Shown here one piece after another: positions 39,583 to 47,354 of a DNA stretch of 64,000 nt (the stretch's first letter is position 1; each line of letters opens with the position of its first letter). The position numbers were made by a program, and so were the translations under genes. Source of the stretch: Psychrobacter sp. LV10R520-6 (GTDB taxonomy: Bacteria; Pseudomonadota; Gammaproteobacteria; Pseudomonadales; Moraxellaceae). A model generated the notes under the pieces. The model searched no databases, was not told the DNA's origin, and saw only the letters and a program-made list of their open reading frames with translations. The stretch is taken from NCBI RefSeq assembly GCF_900182925.1, contig NZ_LT900024.1, positions 1,116,001-1,180,000 of the forward strand, written 5' to 3'.

Positions 39583-40473
39583 CTATTTGATAGCGTTTAC
39601 AATCAGTCGCGTGTTATACCTCATCATGTCGATATAAGTCGACGCAGGTCCGTTTGCCTCTGATAGAGATTCAGGATAGAGTACTCCGCCAGATTTGGCA
39701 CCGGTCGCGTACGCGATCTGCTTAACGAGCTGGGAACTGCTTGAGTTTGCAATGAAGTATGTGTGGATTTTCTCTTTCTTCATCTGGTCGATCACCCGGG
39801 CAACTTTTTTCGCTGGCGGCTCGTTGGCGGTGGAAAGACCCACAGGTGCAAGAAACGTCACACCGTACTCTCGACCATAGTATCCAAACACATCATGGTC
39901 GGTTAGTACTTTTCGGCGGTCACGCGGAATCGATTTCAACTCATGACGAATCCAGCCGTCAGTTTTTTTCAGTTGGGCGTTGTAGCGCTTGGCGTTGGCA
40001 CGAAAATCGGCGGCGTTCGCTGGATCGGCCTTGATCAGTGCTTCTTCGATATTCGCGACCCAAACCACGATGTTGGGCACGCTGTTCCAGACGTGCGGAT
40101 CGATCATGGTCTGACCGTGTTCGTAGAGCGAATGCGTTTTGATACCGTCCGACACGACCACCGGGTCAATACCACCTGATGCCCTCGCGAGGCGCTTGAA
40201 CCAGGTTTCCAGATCTTCGCCACTCACAAAGGACACAGCGGCGCTCTTTAGCGCTTTGGAGTCCTGGGGCGTTGGCGAATAGCTGTGCGGATCGCCATCA
40301 GGCGGTACGAGCGACTTGACCGAGACATGGTCACCGCCGACATTTTTTACCACGTCGCCCAGTATCGTGAAGCTAACCACGACTGGGATGGTCTGCGCCA
40401 AGGCAGCACTGGCCGCGCCGAGATATACAGCGCCCGCTACTATCATATTTGTGATTACACGAAATTTGTTCAT
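39583..40473 (-). CDS. znuA: Zinc ABC transporter substrate-binding protein (ZnuA-like)
   Basis: 296 aa with a signal peptide (about residues 1-26, cleavage after ALAQ). It is a cluster A-I metal-binding protein: DPHSYSPTPQD (His near 60), IDPHVWNS (His near 121), VLTDHDVFGYYG (His near 190) and the late Asp/Glu near PESLSEANGP. The His-rich loop of enterobacterial ZnuA is short here, closer to the AztC type. It captures zinc in the periplasm for ZnuB. 22 bp after znuB, last gene of the operon. Confidence 0.9.
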   Translation of the reverse strand: MNKFRVITNMIVAGAVYLGAASAALAQTIPVVVSFTILGDVVKNVGGDHVSVKSLVPPDGDPHSYSPTPQDSKALKSAAVSFVSGEDLETWFKRLARASGGIDPVVVSDGIKTHSLYEHGQTMIDPHVWNSVPNIVVWVANIEEALIKADPANAADFRANAKRYNAQLKKTDGWIRHELKSIPRDRRKVLTDHDVFGYYGREYGVTFLAPVGLSTANEPPAKKVARVIDQMKKEKIHTYFIANSSSSQLVKQIAYATGAKSGGVLYPESLSEANGPASTYIDMMRYNTRLIVNAIK

Positions 40474-40495
40474 TTATAGCTCCTAGAGAAAAGAA

Positions 40496-41368
40496 TCAGC
40501 CCCTCAGATGCGGGCGTCGGATGAGACGCGTCAGCGCCCCAGATGGATGGGTGAAAAGTGATATGCCGTAGATGCAACTGATAGTGAGAATAATGGTCGG
40601 GCCCGACGCCACGTTGATATGGTAGGAAACCACCAGACCGACAAAGCCGGACACCGAGCCAAAGATCGCGGCCAGTGCCATCATGGCCGGCAACGAACGT
40701 ACCCAGAGCTGCGCTGCGGCGGCAGGAATGGTCATCATGCCGACGGCCATCAGCGTGCCTAGCGTCTGAAATCCAGCGACCAGATTGATGACGACTAGAA
40801 ACAAAAAGAACAGGTGATACAGCGATCCACGACCACCCACAGCACGCAGGAATCCGGGATCAAAGCATTCGGCGACCAACGGCCGATAGATCCCTGCCAG
40901 CCCCAGCACGGTGAGCGAGGCGATGCCGGCAACGGTGTAGATGGCCTGGGCGTTGATCGAGAGGATCGTGCCAAACAGGATATTGAGCAGATCGATGTTC
41001 GACCCCCAGAGCGAGACGATCATCACCCCTAGGGCCAGCGACGTGAGATAGAACACAGCAAAGCTCGTGTCCTCGGCTTGGCGCGTGGCCCGACTGACCA
41101 CACCGGAGGCTAGGACCACGGTCAGTCCGACAATCAGACCACCCAACCCCATGATCGGCAGCGACAACCCCCCGGCGACTAGAAACCCGATTGCCGCGCC
41201 CGGCAATACCGCATGTGATAGCGCCTCTCCCATCAGCGTCATACGCCGCAGTACCAGCAGCACGCCGACAGGGCAAGTACTCAGGCCCAACGCTATCGCC
41301 GCGACCAGCGCACGCCGCATAAAGCCATAGTCAGCAAAAGGCTCGATGACCAACGAATAAACCGTCAC
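40496..41368 (-). CDS. znuB: Zinc ABC transporter permease (ZnuB-like)
   Basis: 290 aa, ABC-3 family, with about 8 membrane segments. The MGEALSHAVLPGAAIGFL block (about residue 46) and the TLGTLMAVGMMTIPAAAAQLW block (about 208) are the family's signatures. It forms the inner-membrane channel for zinc. Its start overlaps the znuC stop by 4 bp (ATGA type). GC-rich composition matches the island. Confidence 0.92.
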   Translation of the reverse strand: MTVYSLVIEPFADYGFMRRALVAAIALGLSTCPVGVLLVLRRMTLMGEALSHAVLPGAAIGFLVAGGLSLPIMGLGGLIVGLTVVLASGVVSRATRQAEDTSFAVFYLTSLALGVMIVSLWGSNIDLLNILFGTILSINAQAIYTVAGIASLTVLGLAGIYRPLVAECFDPGFLRAVGGRGSLYHLFFLFLVVINLVAGFQTLGTLMAVGMMTIPAAAAQLWVRSLPAMMALAAIFGSVSGFVGLVVSYHINVASGPTIILTISCIYGISLFTHPSGALTRLIRRPHLRG

Positions 41369-42120
41369 GAAGCCACCTTCGTGTTGAAAGTGCAGATATC
41401 TGCCTGCTCGTCCCGGTTCTCAGCCATCGCACGGGCACGCATCTGGTTCGTGGCGGACAGCGACGTTGCGGTCGGCCCCCAGTGGACGACCTCGTGGGCC
41501 AGCAACAGGGTGTGATTGAAATGCTCGTGAATCTGCTCAAAGTCGTGCAACACCGCGATGACGGTGCGCTTTTCTGCATGCCAGCGATGGATGACATCGA
41601 ACAGATCGCGAGTGGTACGCGCATCGATGGCCGTGAACGGCTCGTCAAGCAGAATGACTTGGGCATCTTGTAACAGCAGTCTGGCGAACAGCACGCGCTG
41701 GAACTGTCCGGCCGAAAGCGACCCGATATGACGGCGCTCGAAGCCCGTCAACCCGACCTCCGACAGAGCATCACGAGCGCGCGCTGCCGTGGCGGCAGAG
41801 ATCTGGCGAAACGCACCGACTTCGCGCCAAGCACCCAGGCAGACCGTATCCGCCACGGTCAGCGGAAATTGCCGGTCGATCGCCGCAGCCTGCGGTAGAT
41901 AACCGAAATCACGAATCGACAGACCGCCGCTGTCGATGTGCCCGGTTTCCAATGGCAACTCGCCGATGATGGCTTTTAACAAGGTGGATTTGCCTGCGCC
42001 GTTAGGGCCCGCTATCGCGGTCAGCTCGCCGCGGACAAAACAGCCCGATACATTATGTACCGCTGGGCGTCTTTCGTAGGCGATAGTGACATCGTCCAAC
42101 GTAATAGCAGCGTCTCTCAT
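41365..42120 (-). CDS. znuC: Zinc ABC transporter ATP-binding protein (ZnuC-like)
   Basis: 251 aa from ATG 42120 (MRDAAITLDDVTI); the frame is open to 42204 but that part belongs to the small upstream ORF. Walker A GPNGAGKST near residue 36, Q-loop YLPQAAAID, ABC signature LSAGQFQRV near 132, Walker B VILLDEPFTAID near 152 and the H-loop VLHDFEQ near 186. It drives zinc import with ZnuB. Its ATG overlaps the stop of the 41-codon ORF (ATGA), so the two are translationally coupled. Confidence 0.92.
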   Translation of the reverse strand: MRDAAITLDDVTIAYERRPAVHNVSGCFVRGELTAIAGPNGAGKSTLLKAIIGELPLETGHIDSGGLSIRDFGYLPQAAAIDRQFPLTVADTVCLGAWREVGAFRQISAATAARARDALSEVGLTGFERRHIGSLSAGQFQRVLFARLLLQDAQVILLDEPFTAIDARTTRDLFDVIHRWHAEKRTVIAVLHDFEQIHEHFNHTLLLAHEVVHWGPTATSLSATNQMRARAMAENRDEQADICTFNTKVAS

Positions 42121-42242
42121 GGCAGTGCCACTGCCCAAGCAACAGCCAGCCATAGCGGCAGGATTAGCACCACTGCGATAGCCAGGCGATTGATACTCCC
42201 ACACGCAATGGGTGAGCGAGATAATGGGTCACGATACTTCAT
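42117..42242 (-). CDS. 41-aa membrane peptide leading the znu operon
   Basis: ATG 42242 is preceded by GGAGA at a good distance. The peptide MKYRDPLSRSPIACGSINRL leads into a clear membrane segment (AIAVVLILPLWLAVAWAVAL) and stops with TGA overlapping the znuC ATG. A duplicated copy of the start region (42243-42272) is in frame and would give a 51-aa form, but it lacks a ribosome site. Position behind a Zur box and coupling to znuC suggest a small subunit or regulator of the importer. Not recognised as a known family. Confidence 0.65.
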   Translation of the reverse strand: MKYRDPLSRSPIACGSINRLAIAVVLILPLWLAVAWAVALP

Positions 42243-42275
42243 AGCTTCTCCTAATGGATCACGATACTTCATAGC
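42216..42275. repeat. Tandem duplication of the small ORF's start
   Basis: About 25 bp (AGCTATGAAGTATCGTGA… read on the minus strand) occurs twice with a 30-bp period and one mismatch. Each copy has an ATG in the same frame. Only the downstream copy has a Shine-Dalgarno sequence. Confidence 0.7.
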
Positions 42276-42283
42276 TTTTTTGT

Positions 42284-42302
42284 TATGTTATAATATAACA
42301 TT
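42284..42302. promoter_or_regulatory. Zur box before the znu operon
   Basis: ATGTTATAATATAACAT (42285-42301) is a perfect palindrome that matches the Zur consensus exactly in both half-sites. It lies 42 bp upstream of the 41-codon ORF and znuC. On the other side comes the thiD remnant. Expected to repress znuCBA when zinc is sufficient. Confidence 0.85.
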
Positions 42303-42502
42303 AAATATTTAAAATGTATACGGTGCTCTTGCAAAAAACAGCCAGCTATCTCATGATCACTATTAAACGGTATCAATAGACGGTGCGCCGTCGGCCGGAT
42401 CGGCCCGTCATTCCGGACCCGGTCGGATCGCGAAGTGCGCGGCTTGGCGCGGTGTGTGCCGCGCATGATTGCCTCGATCGGCCACGACAGCAGCCAGATT
42501 GA

Positions 42503-42942
42503 TTGAAGATACGCTCACGCGCCGGTTTTCAGACCGACATTAAAGCTATTTCGGCGAATGGTGGCTATGGCATGACAGTGATCACCGCGGTTATCGCACA
42601 GAATACGTGTGGCGTGCAGCAAGTTCAGCTGGTGGACTATGCCATGATCATCAGCCAGATGACCTCGGTTCGTGACGATATCCGCATCGATGCGGTGAAG
42701 ATTCGAATGCTTGGCGACGCAGCAATCATTAATGCTGTCGCAGCGGGAATCAGGGGGCTTGACATCCCGATTGTGCTTGATCCGGTGGTGGTTGCGAAAA
42801 GCGGTGACCGCCTACTTGCTCCCGATGCGGTGGAAGCACTGCGTGTGCAGCTTTTGCCCTACATCACGGTATTAATCTCTAATCTGCCGGAAGCCGCCGA
42901 TTTTTTGGGAGTGGCTGAGGCCAAATCCCCCGCTGATATGGA
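42503..42942 (+). pseudogene. thiD: thiD (hydroxymethylpyrimidine kinase) fragment
   Basis: The frame reads a ThiD core: ADIKAISANGGYGMTVITAV-like start (here TDIKAISANGGYG), QNTCGVQ, KIRMLGDAAIINAV, IVLDPVVVAKSG. The first ~15 residues (the usual GSDPSGGAG) are degenerate and have no ATG. The C-terminal half is missing: homology stops near 42942, where the gabT fragment begins on the other strand. GC-rich like the zinc island. Dead gene. Confidence 0.8.
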
Positions 42943-43528
42943 AATGCAAACGGCGTACCGGTGCGCCCATAGCCTGATTGGATCTCATCCATAATAAGTA
43001 AGATACCGTGGTCATCACAGAAAATACGCAGGTACTGAGCGAATGAAGGCGACATCAATTGAAAGCCTCCTTCACCCTGTACCGGTTCTGCAATGATAGC
43101 GCCGATGTTTCCGACATCAGTTTCCACTTCAAATAAACGCTTTAGGGCATCGATTGCCTGCTGATCACTGACTTCGTTATCTGGACTTGGATATGGGATA
43201 TGGTAGACGCAGCTCGCCAGAGGTCCTAGCCCACGCTTATAGGGGGCAACTTTACCGTTCAGATTAACAGCAGCTAATGTGCGACCATGAAACCCACCGT
43301 CAAAAGCAATGACACCAACACGATTAGTCTTAAGACGAGCGACTTTTATGGCATTTTCAGTTGCTTCCGCACCGCAGTTAGTGAGCATGCCTGATAGCTC
43401 ACCACTGATAGGTATAAGCTCACATAATCGTGGCATAAAGGTTTGATACGGTATATGAGCAGCCGCATTGTAAGCATAATGAATGAGGGATTGTGCTTGA
43501 TTGATGATCGCGGTAACAATGTGAGGAT
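42935..43528 (-). pseudogene. gabT-like aminotransferase, internal fragment
   Basis: Class-III aminotransferase (4-aminobutyrate type): TNCGAEATENAIKVARL, FDGGFHGRTLAAVNL, IGAIIAEPVQGEGG and LLIMDEIQSGYGRTG are all readable. The piece with the PLP lysine and both ends of the gene are missing. On the right the frame runs open (NPHIVTAIINQAQSLIHYAY) until the IS end at 43529; on the left it stops at the thiD junction. Backbone-like codon use, so this is host DNA cut up by mobile elements. Confidence 0.8.
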
Positions 43529-43781
43529 TGAACCGCCCCGACTATATCGGAGACTGTTTGTTTAAGTTAGGCCGCTAGGCCTAACTGATTAAGATTATCA
43601 TAATAGCGTCTTTCAAACTCAAAAGGTGACACATAACCAATCGTGCTATGCAGTCGTGTTTTGTTAAACCAGTCCACCCATTCAAGCGTGGCTAATTCAA
43701 CATCATTAACGTCATGCCATTGCTCTTTTAAATACTTAATCACCTCAGATTTATAAAGTCCATTGACCGTTTCAGCCAATG
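43529..43781 (-). mobile_element. IS3-family 3'-end fragment, copy 1
   Basis: Begins with the terminal repeat TGAACCGCCCCGACTATATC and encodes the last 70 residues of an OrfB (AETVNGLYKSE, which carries the catalytic Glu, then WVDWFNKTRLHSTIGYVSP). It is cut at 43781 by the terminal repeat of copy 2. Confidence 0.82.
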
Positions 43782-43965
43782 TGAACCGCCCCGACTATAT
43801 CGGAGAATGTTTATTTAAGTTAGGCCGCTTGGCTTGACAGGTTAAGATTATCATAATACCGCTTTTCAAACTCAAAGGGTGACACATAACCAATCGTGCT
43901 ATGTAACCGTGTTTTATTGAACCAATCTACCCATTCAAGGGTCGCTAATTCAACATCATTAACGC
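43782..43965 (-). mobile_element. IS3-family 3'-end fragment, copy 2
   Basis: Same terminal repeat and OrfB end as copy 1 with several base differences, in the same orientation. It is inserted head-to-tail against copy 1 and cut at 43965 by the IS407-group element. Confidence 0.8.
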
Positions 43966-44003
43966 GGTAACCCTCCCAACCATAAGACACCTAACAAATA
44001 GAA

Positions 44004-44831
44004 TTAAGCTGCGTGGTTTAGTTTCTGTATCGGCGTAAAGCCACCATTACCCATATTAGGGCGCTCGTTATTATAGTGGTACAACCAGTCTTCAGCTTGC
44101 TGACGGACTTGATCTAAATCAGTAAACAACGCTTGGTTTAACCAGTCATAGCGCATGGTTCTGTTGTAACGTTCAACATAGGCATTTTGCTGTGGATTGC
44201 CAGGCTCAATATAACTGATCGTGATACCTTGTTCTATCGCCCATTCTTTGAGTGCATTACTAATGTACTCAGGACCGTTATCACATCTTACTTGAGCAGG
44301 TTTACCTCGACATTCAATCAGCTGATTCAGACTGCGTATGACTCTTTGAGCGGGTAGCGAGAAGTCAATCTCGACCGTCAAGGCTTCTCGGTTGTAATCA
44401 TCAATCACATTAAACAGTCTAAAGGCTCTGCCATCAGTTAGGGCGTCATGCATGAAATCCATACTCCAGCTTTGATTCGGCTCTACAGGTACAGCAAGTG
44501 GTATTGGTTTGGCACGCTTAATGCGGCGCTTAGGTTTGATTCTAAGGTTCAATTCAAGCTCACAGTAGATACGATACACCCGCTTATGGTTGTATGGCAG
44601 TCCTAGCACGTTTCGTAAGCTTAAAAAGCATAAACCAAAGCCCCAGTTCTTATTCTGGTTGGTCAAATCTATCAACAAATTGGCTATTTGGCGGTTCTCA
44701 TCAGAGGCAACTGACTTATGGTAGTAGACCGTCACGCTGATATTAAAGATTGAGCACGCCCTGCGGATGCTTATGCCACGATCTTCAATGTAGTAACAAG
44801 CCAACGCTTTGCGCCTTACTGGCGCTACCAC
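44004..44831 (-). CDS. IS407-group transposase OrfB
   Basis: 275 aa. DDE core: SMDFMHDAL (first Asp, about residue 124), [10 protein letters not shown] (second Asp, about 185) and [18 protein letters not shown] (Glu, about 220). The N-terminal HTH region is [18 protein letters not shown]. It overlaps orfA by 7 bp at an A6G run (near 44831-44836), so an OrfAB fusion by -1 frameshift is likely. Appears complete. Confidence 0.9.
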   Translation of the reverse strand: MVAPVRRKALACYYIEDRGISIRRACSIFNISVTVYYHKSVASDENRQIANLLIDLTNQNKNWGFGLCFLSLRNVLGLPYNHKRVYRIYCELELNLRIKPKRRIKRAKPIPLAVPVEPNQSWSMDFMHDALTDGRAFRLFNVIDDYNREALTVEIDFSLPAQRVIRSLNQLIECRGKPAQVRCDNGPEYISNALKEWAIEQGITISYIEPGNPQQNAYVERYNRTMRYDWLNQALFTDLDQVRQQAEDWLYHYNNERPNMGNGGFTPIQKLNHAA

Positions 44832-45091
44832 TTTTTTGACATGGCATCCTGTAATATGTCTGATTTAAGACATTCATCGGCATACATCTTCTTTAATCGG
44901 GCATTCTCAACTTCAAGCTCTTTGAGACGGGTGATAAGCGCGGCATCCATGCCGCCATATTTAGATCGCCAGTTATAGAACGTGCTTTGGCCTACATTGT
45001 GCTCACGGCAGAGCTCAGTAATGGGCACACCTTGTTCGGCTTGTTTGAGGATATTGACGATTTGGTTGTCGCTAAAGCGTGACTTTTTCAT
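44825..45091 (-). CDS. IS407-group transposase OrfA
   Basis: 88 aa. Helix-turn-helix of the HTH_Tnp_1 type ([33 protein letters not shown]) and a short coiled coil ([18 protein letters not shown]). It ends MSKKW at the slippery A-run shared with orfB. ATG 45091 has GGAGAAC in front. Confidence 0.9.
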   Translation of the reverse strand: MKKSRFSDNQIVNILKQAEQGVPITELCREHNVGQSTFYNWRSKYGGMDAALITRLKELEVENARLKKMYADECLKSDILQDAMSKKW

Positions 45092-45288
45092 GATGTTCTC
45101 CTGCTGGTAGTTTAGCAGCTAATCTCTACTTTCAAGTGTTCTTGTTTTTAGGGGGGGGGATTACCACGCTGTTAACATTAAAGTATGAGACTCTGTATAA
45201 ATGGTAAAAACTTGAGTCTAAAGTGATCTTGCATTTAGATAGCTGTCCCCTCCTGATACTGGTTATCAACATGGAGGTTTCTTATAGG

Positions 45289-45313
45289 TGTCCAATTTTA
45301 TTATGCCACTACA
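45289..45313. mobile_element. Solo terminal repeat of the 28.9-kb IS type
   Basis: The 25 bases match the right terminal repeat of the IS at 28953-30219 with one mismatch. No transposase remains beside it. Both repeats face outward from the zinc island, so this may be the far end of a former composite element. Confidence 0.65.
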
Positions 45314-45410
45314 AACAGACATAGCAACAACCTAATGTTGTTAAATGTGTTGTTAAAATAATTTATTAAAAAAGTATAAACCTTGTATATAAAGGCTTAT
45401 AGATGAACAA

Positions 45411-45490
45411 TCGATGCGTGGTGGACGCACCATCTTAGTATAACGTAATGCCCTATATTACCCCGTAAGCCTTACGCTACGGGGTTTTTT
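45411..45490 (+). other. tRNA 3'-end fragment plus terminator (attachment-site scar)
   Basis: TCGATGCGTGGTGGACGCAC followed by CA (45411-45432) looks like a tRNA T-loop, T-stem, acceptor and CCA without a 5' half. It matches the tRNA-Arg 3' end at 18 of 22 positions, but GGACGC would not pair well with that tRNA's GCGCCTA. A terminator follows at 45461-45490 (CCCCGTA/TACGGGG, six T). It may be the displaced 3' end of the tRNA used by island 1 or by the second integrase. Confidence 0.55.
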
Positions 45491-45544
45491 AATGTCTGGA
45501 TATAACCTTATCTCACCTTAATTATCCATAACTAACTGTTGCAT

Positions 45545-45606
45545 ACCGTAATTAATACGGTACTATTTACGGTATAGTCTAATAACAACCAAAGTGGATA
45601 CCGTAA
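45545..45606. promoter_or_regulatory. TACCGTA/TACGGTA sites before integrase 2
   Basis: The heptamer TACCGTA or its complement occurs four times within about 60 bp upstream of the second integrase; two copies form the palindrome TACCGTAATTAATACGGTA. They may be autoregulator or arm sites. The same arrangement, degraded, is seen at 52857-52906. Confidence 0.5.
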
Positions 45607-45610
45607 AATC

Positions 45611-46944
45611 ATGGCAAAAAATAATAAGCCTTTAACTCATACGCAAGTTAACCAAGCAAAGCCATCTGATAAGCCTTATAAACTAACTGATGGCAGTGGT
45701 CTGTACTTGTATGTTAGCACTGCTGGCACTAAGTCATGGCGTATCGATTACCCTGAGCCTTTGAAAAAAAAGCGGGGGACACTCACGCTATAGTCAAAAA
45801 ACTTTATTACTACTACAAGCCAGACGAGTGCCAATAGTACAATAGGTACAGCAAGCGAGTCTAACACCGTAGCAGTTTTACATTTCGCTGACTATAGGTA
45901 AATATCCTGAGATTACACTGGCTCATGCTCGCGAGCTAAGAGGTGATATAAAATACACTTTAGCCATGGGCAAAGATCCCCGGAGAGTCAAAAAGGATGA
46001 TGAGCGCCAGCAACTACTAGAATCAAATAATACGTTTGCTATGATTGCTGAGGAATATATCTCAAGACAAACCCACCTATCTCCTACTACCCATAAGAAC
46101 AACAGACGCTATGCTACATACTTAAATGAAATCATTGGTGATATGCCTATGAACCAAATAAAGCCTATCGATGTATTGGATGCATGTAGAGCTGTAGAGA
46201 GTAAAGGTTATTTAGAAACGGCTTTAAAAATGAAATCGCTGGCAGGTCAAGTCTTTAGATATGCGGTTCAAACGGCTAAAGCTAAACGTGATGTGACTCA
46301 GGATTTAAAAGGCGCCTTAAAGCAGTCGCCAACTAAGTAAGCATTACCCTGCCATTATTGACCCTGTCTAATTTGGTCAAATGCTACGCTCTATCGATGG
46401 CTATCATGGTTCGTTCGAAACTAAATGCGCTTTGAAATTAATGCCCATGTTGTTTGTCAGAGCTGGCGAGATGAGGTATGCTAAATGGTCTGAGTTTGAG
46501 TTTGACCTAGAGCAAAAGACATGGATTTTCACGCCCCGTAAGACAAAGAGAAAGACCGGAATATCGCTGATAGTACCTCTGACAAAACAAGCTATAGAGA
46601 TATTGTCTGAGTTAGCTGAGCATAAGAAAAGTGAGTTCGTATTCCCAGCCATTCACACCACTGTACAACCAATGTCCGAAAACACCATGAATCAAGCGCT
46701 AAAACGACTTGGTATCGATGGTGGTACCCATACTATTCATGGATTCCGCGCATCTGCTAGAACCATAACAGCTGAACAGCTGAACAGCTGAACAGCTGAA
46801 CAGCTGAAATATGATGATAAGTTCATCGAGTTACAGCTTGATCATCGTGTATCTGACATGCATGGCCGTGCATATAACCGCACCCAATTTTTAGATGAGC
46901 GCAAGAAAATGTTGCAAGATTATTTAGATGAGTTGAAATCGTAA
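45611..46944 (+). pseudogene. Second tyrosine integrase, multiply broken
   Basis: Pieces 45611-45793, 45966-46340, 46381-46791 and 46808-46944 together make a ~400-aa DUF4102-type integrase (KLTDGSGLYLYV, KSWRIDYP; AGEMRYAKW; IHGFRASART; DHRVSDMHGRAYNR). Lesions are a ~105-bp insertion near 45790-45895, a frameshift near 46335, a CAA-to-TAA change near 46371 (DPV*FGQML), and an expanded 8-bp repeat (46767-46806) that brings a TGA. Clearly dead. It is a different integrase from that of island 1. Confidence 0.85.
46767..46806 (+). repeat. 8-bp tandem repeat (AACAGCTG)x5
   Basis: Five perfect copies inside the integrase pseudogene. Two copies would restore the frame TAEQLKYD; the three extra copies add 24 bp, keep the frame but introduce TGA. 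Confidence 0.85.
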
Positions 46945-47143
46945 GTAATAAAGTAGGCTCTAATGTTCTAAATCGCAGAGCTTACTTTATTTACGCTCAA
47001 TCTAATCTACTCACTTTCCTAAGGTCTAGATAAAAATAGTAGTTTTATAGATAAACGTCAGTAGCGAACCCAATGATCAAGGCCGTAAAGATATTACTAA
47101 CACTATGTTTCATATAGCATTAGCAATTTATTCTTATTTAGCA

Positions 47144-47180
47144 TTTTACTTAGGTGACGTTGTAGATATCAGGGTTTGAA
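47144..47180 (-). repeat. ~37-bp repeat R1
   Basis: One of four copies of TTCAAACCC.(A/G)ATATC…ACCTAAG.AAAA (minus-strand sense). It follows the second integrase and a stem-loop and lies downstream of the malic-enzyme gene. Confidence 0.7.
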
Positions 47181-47295
47181 CCACACAATTAACGACACTA
47201 TATAATAAGCAACTATAATTTTATTATTTCAAATACAATCATCCTTATATTAGCCAAAATTAAGGTTAAATCAAAAGCAAAAAATAATAATAAAC

Positions 47296-47337
47296 AAAGC
47301 CGAATGCTACTTCTAACAATAACATTCGGCTTTTTTA
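47296..47337. terminator. Terminator after the malic enzyme gene
   Basis: An 11-bp perfect stem (AAAGCCGAATG/CATTCGGCTTT, 47296-47306 and 47323-47333) with T-runs, most perfect on the plus strand. On the minus strand it lies 18-60 bp after the malic-enzyme stop. Confidence 0.8.
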
Positions 47338-47354
47338 TATGTACTTTCTAACCA

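Larger units (their letters stand above)
43966..45165 (-). mobile_element. IS407-group (IS3 family) insertion sequence, 1200 bp
   Basis: Ends GGTAACCC… and, reversed, GGTAATCC…. It is flanked by a 4-bp direct repeat ACGC (43962-43965 and 45166-45169), the target-duplication size of the IS407 group. It carries intact orfA and orfB. It sits inside an older IS3 fragment. Confidence 0.87.
46945..47354. other. Integrase 2 downstream region with repeat R1
   Basis: It contains a hairpin just after the integrase (AAGTA.GCTCT…AGAGC.TTACTT, about 46950-46990), a second stem-loop at about 47087-47121, the repeat R1 at 47144-47180 and a strong terminator at 47296-47336. No gene seen. Parts are homologous to 52907-53074. 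Confidence 0.6.

Noticed and set aside
31180..41330. Many long plus-strand ORFs in the GC-rich island
   Set aside because: They lie antisense to well-supported genes and arise from the scarcity of stop codons in GC-rich DNA.
42121..42204. Longer znuC starting near 42204
   Set aside because: This frame overlaps the 41-codon ORF that has the ribosome site, and ABC proteins of this type start close to the MRDAAITL position.
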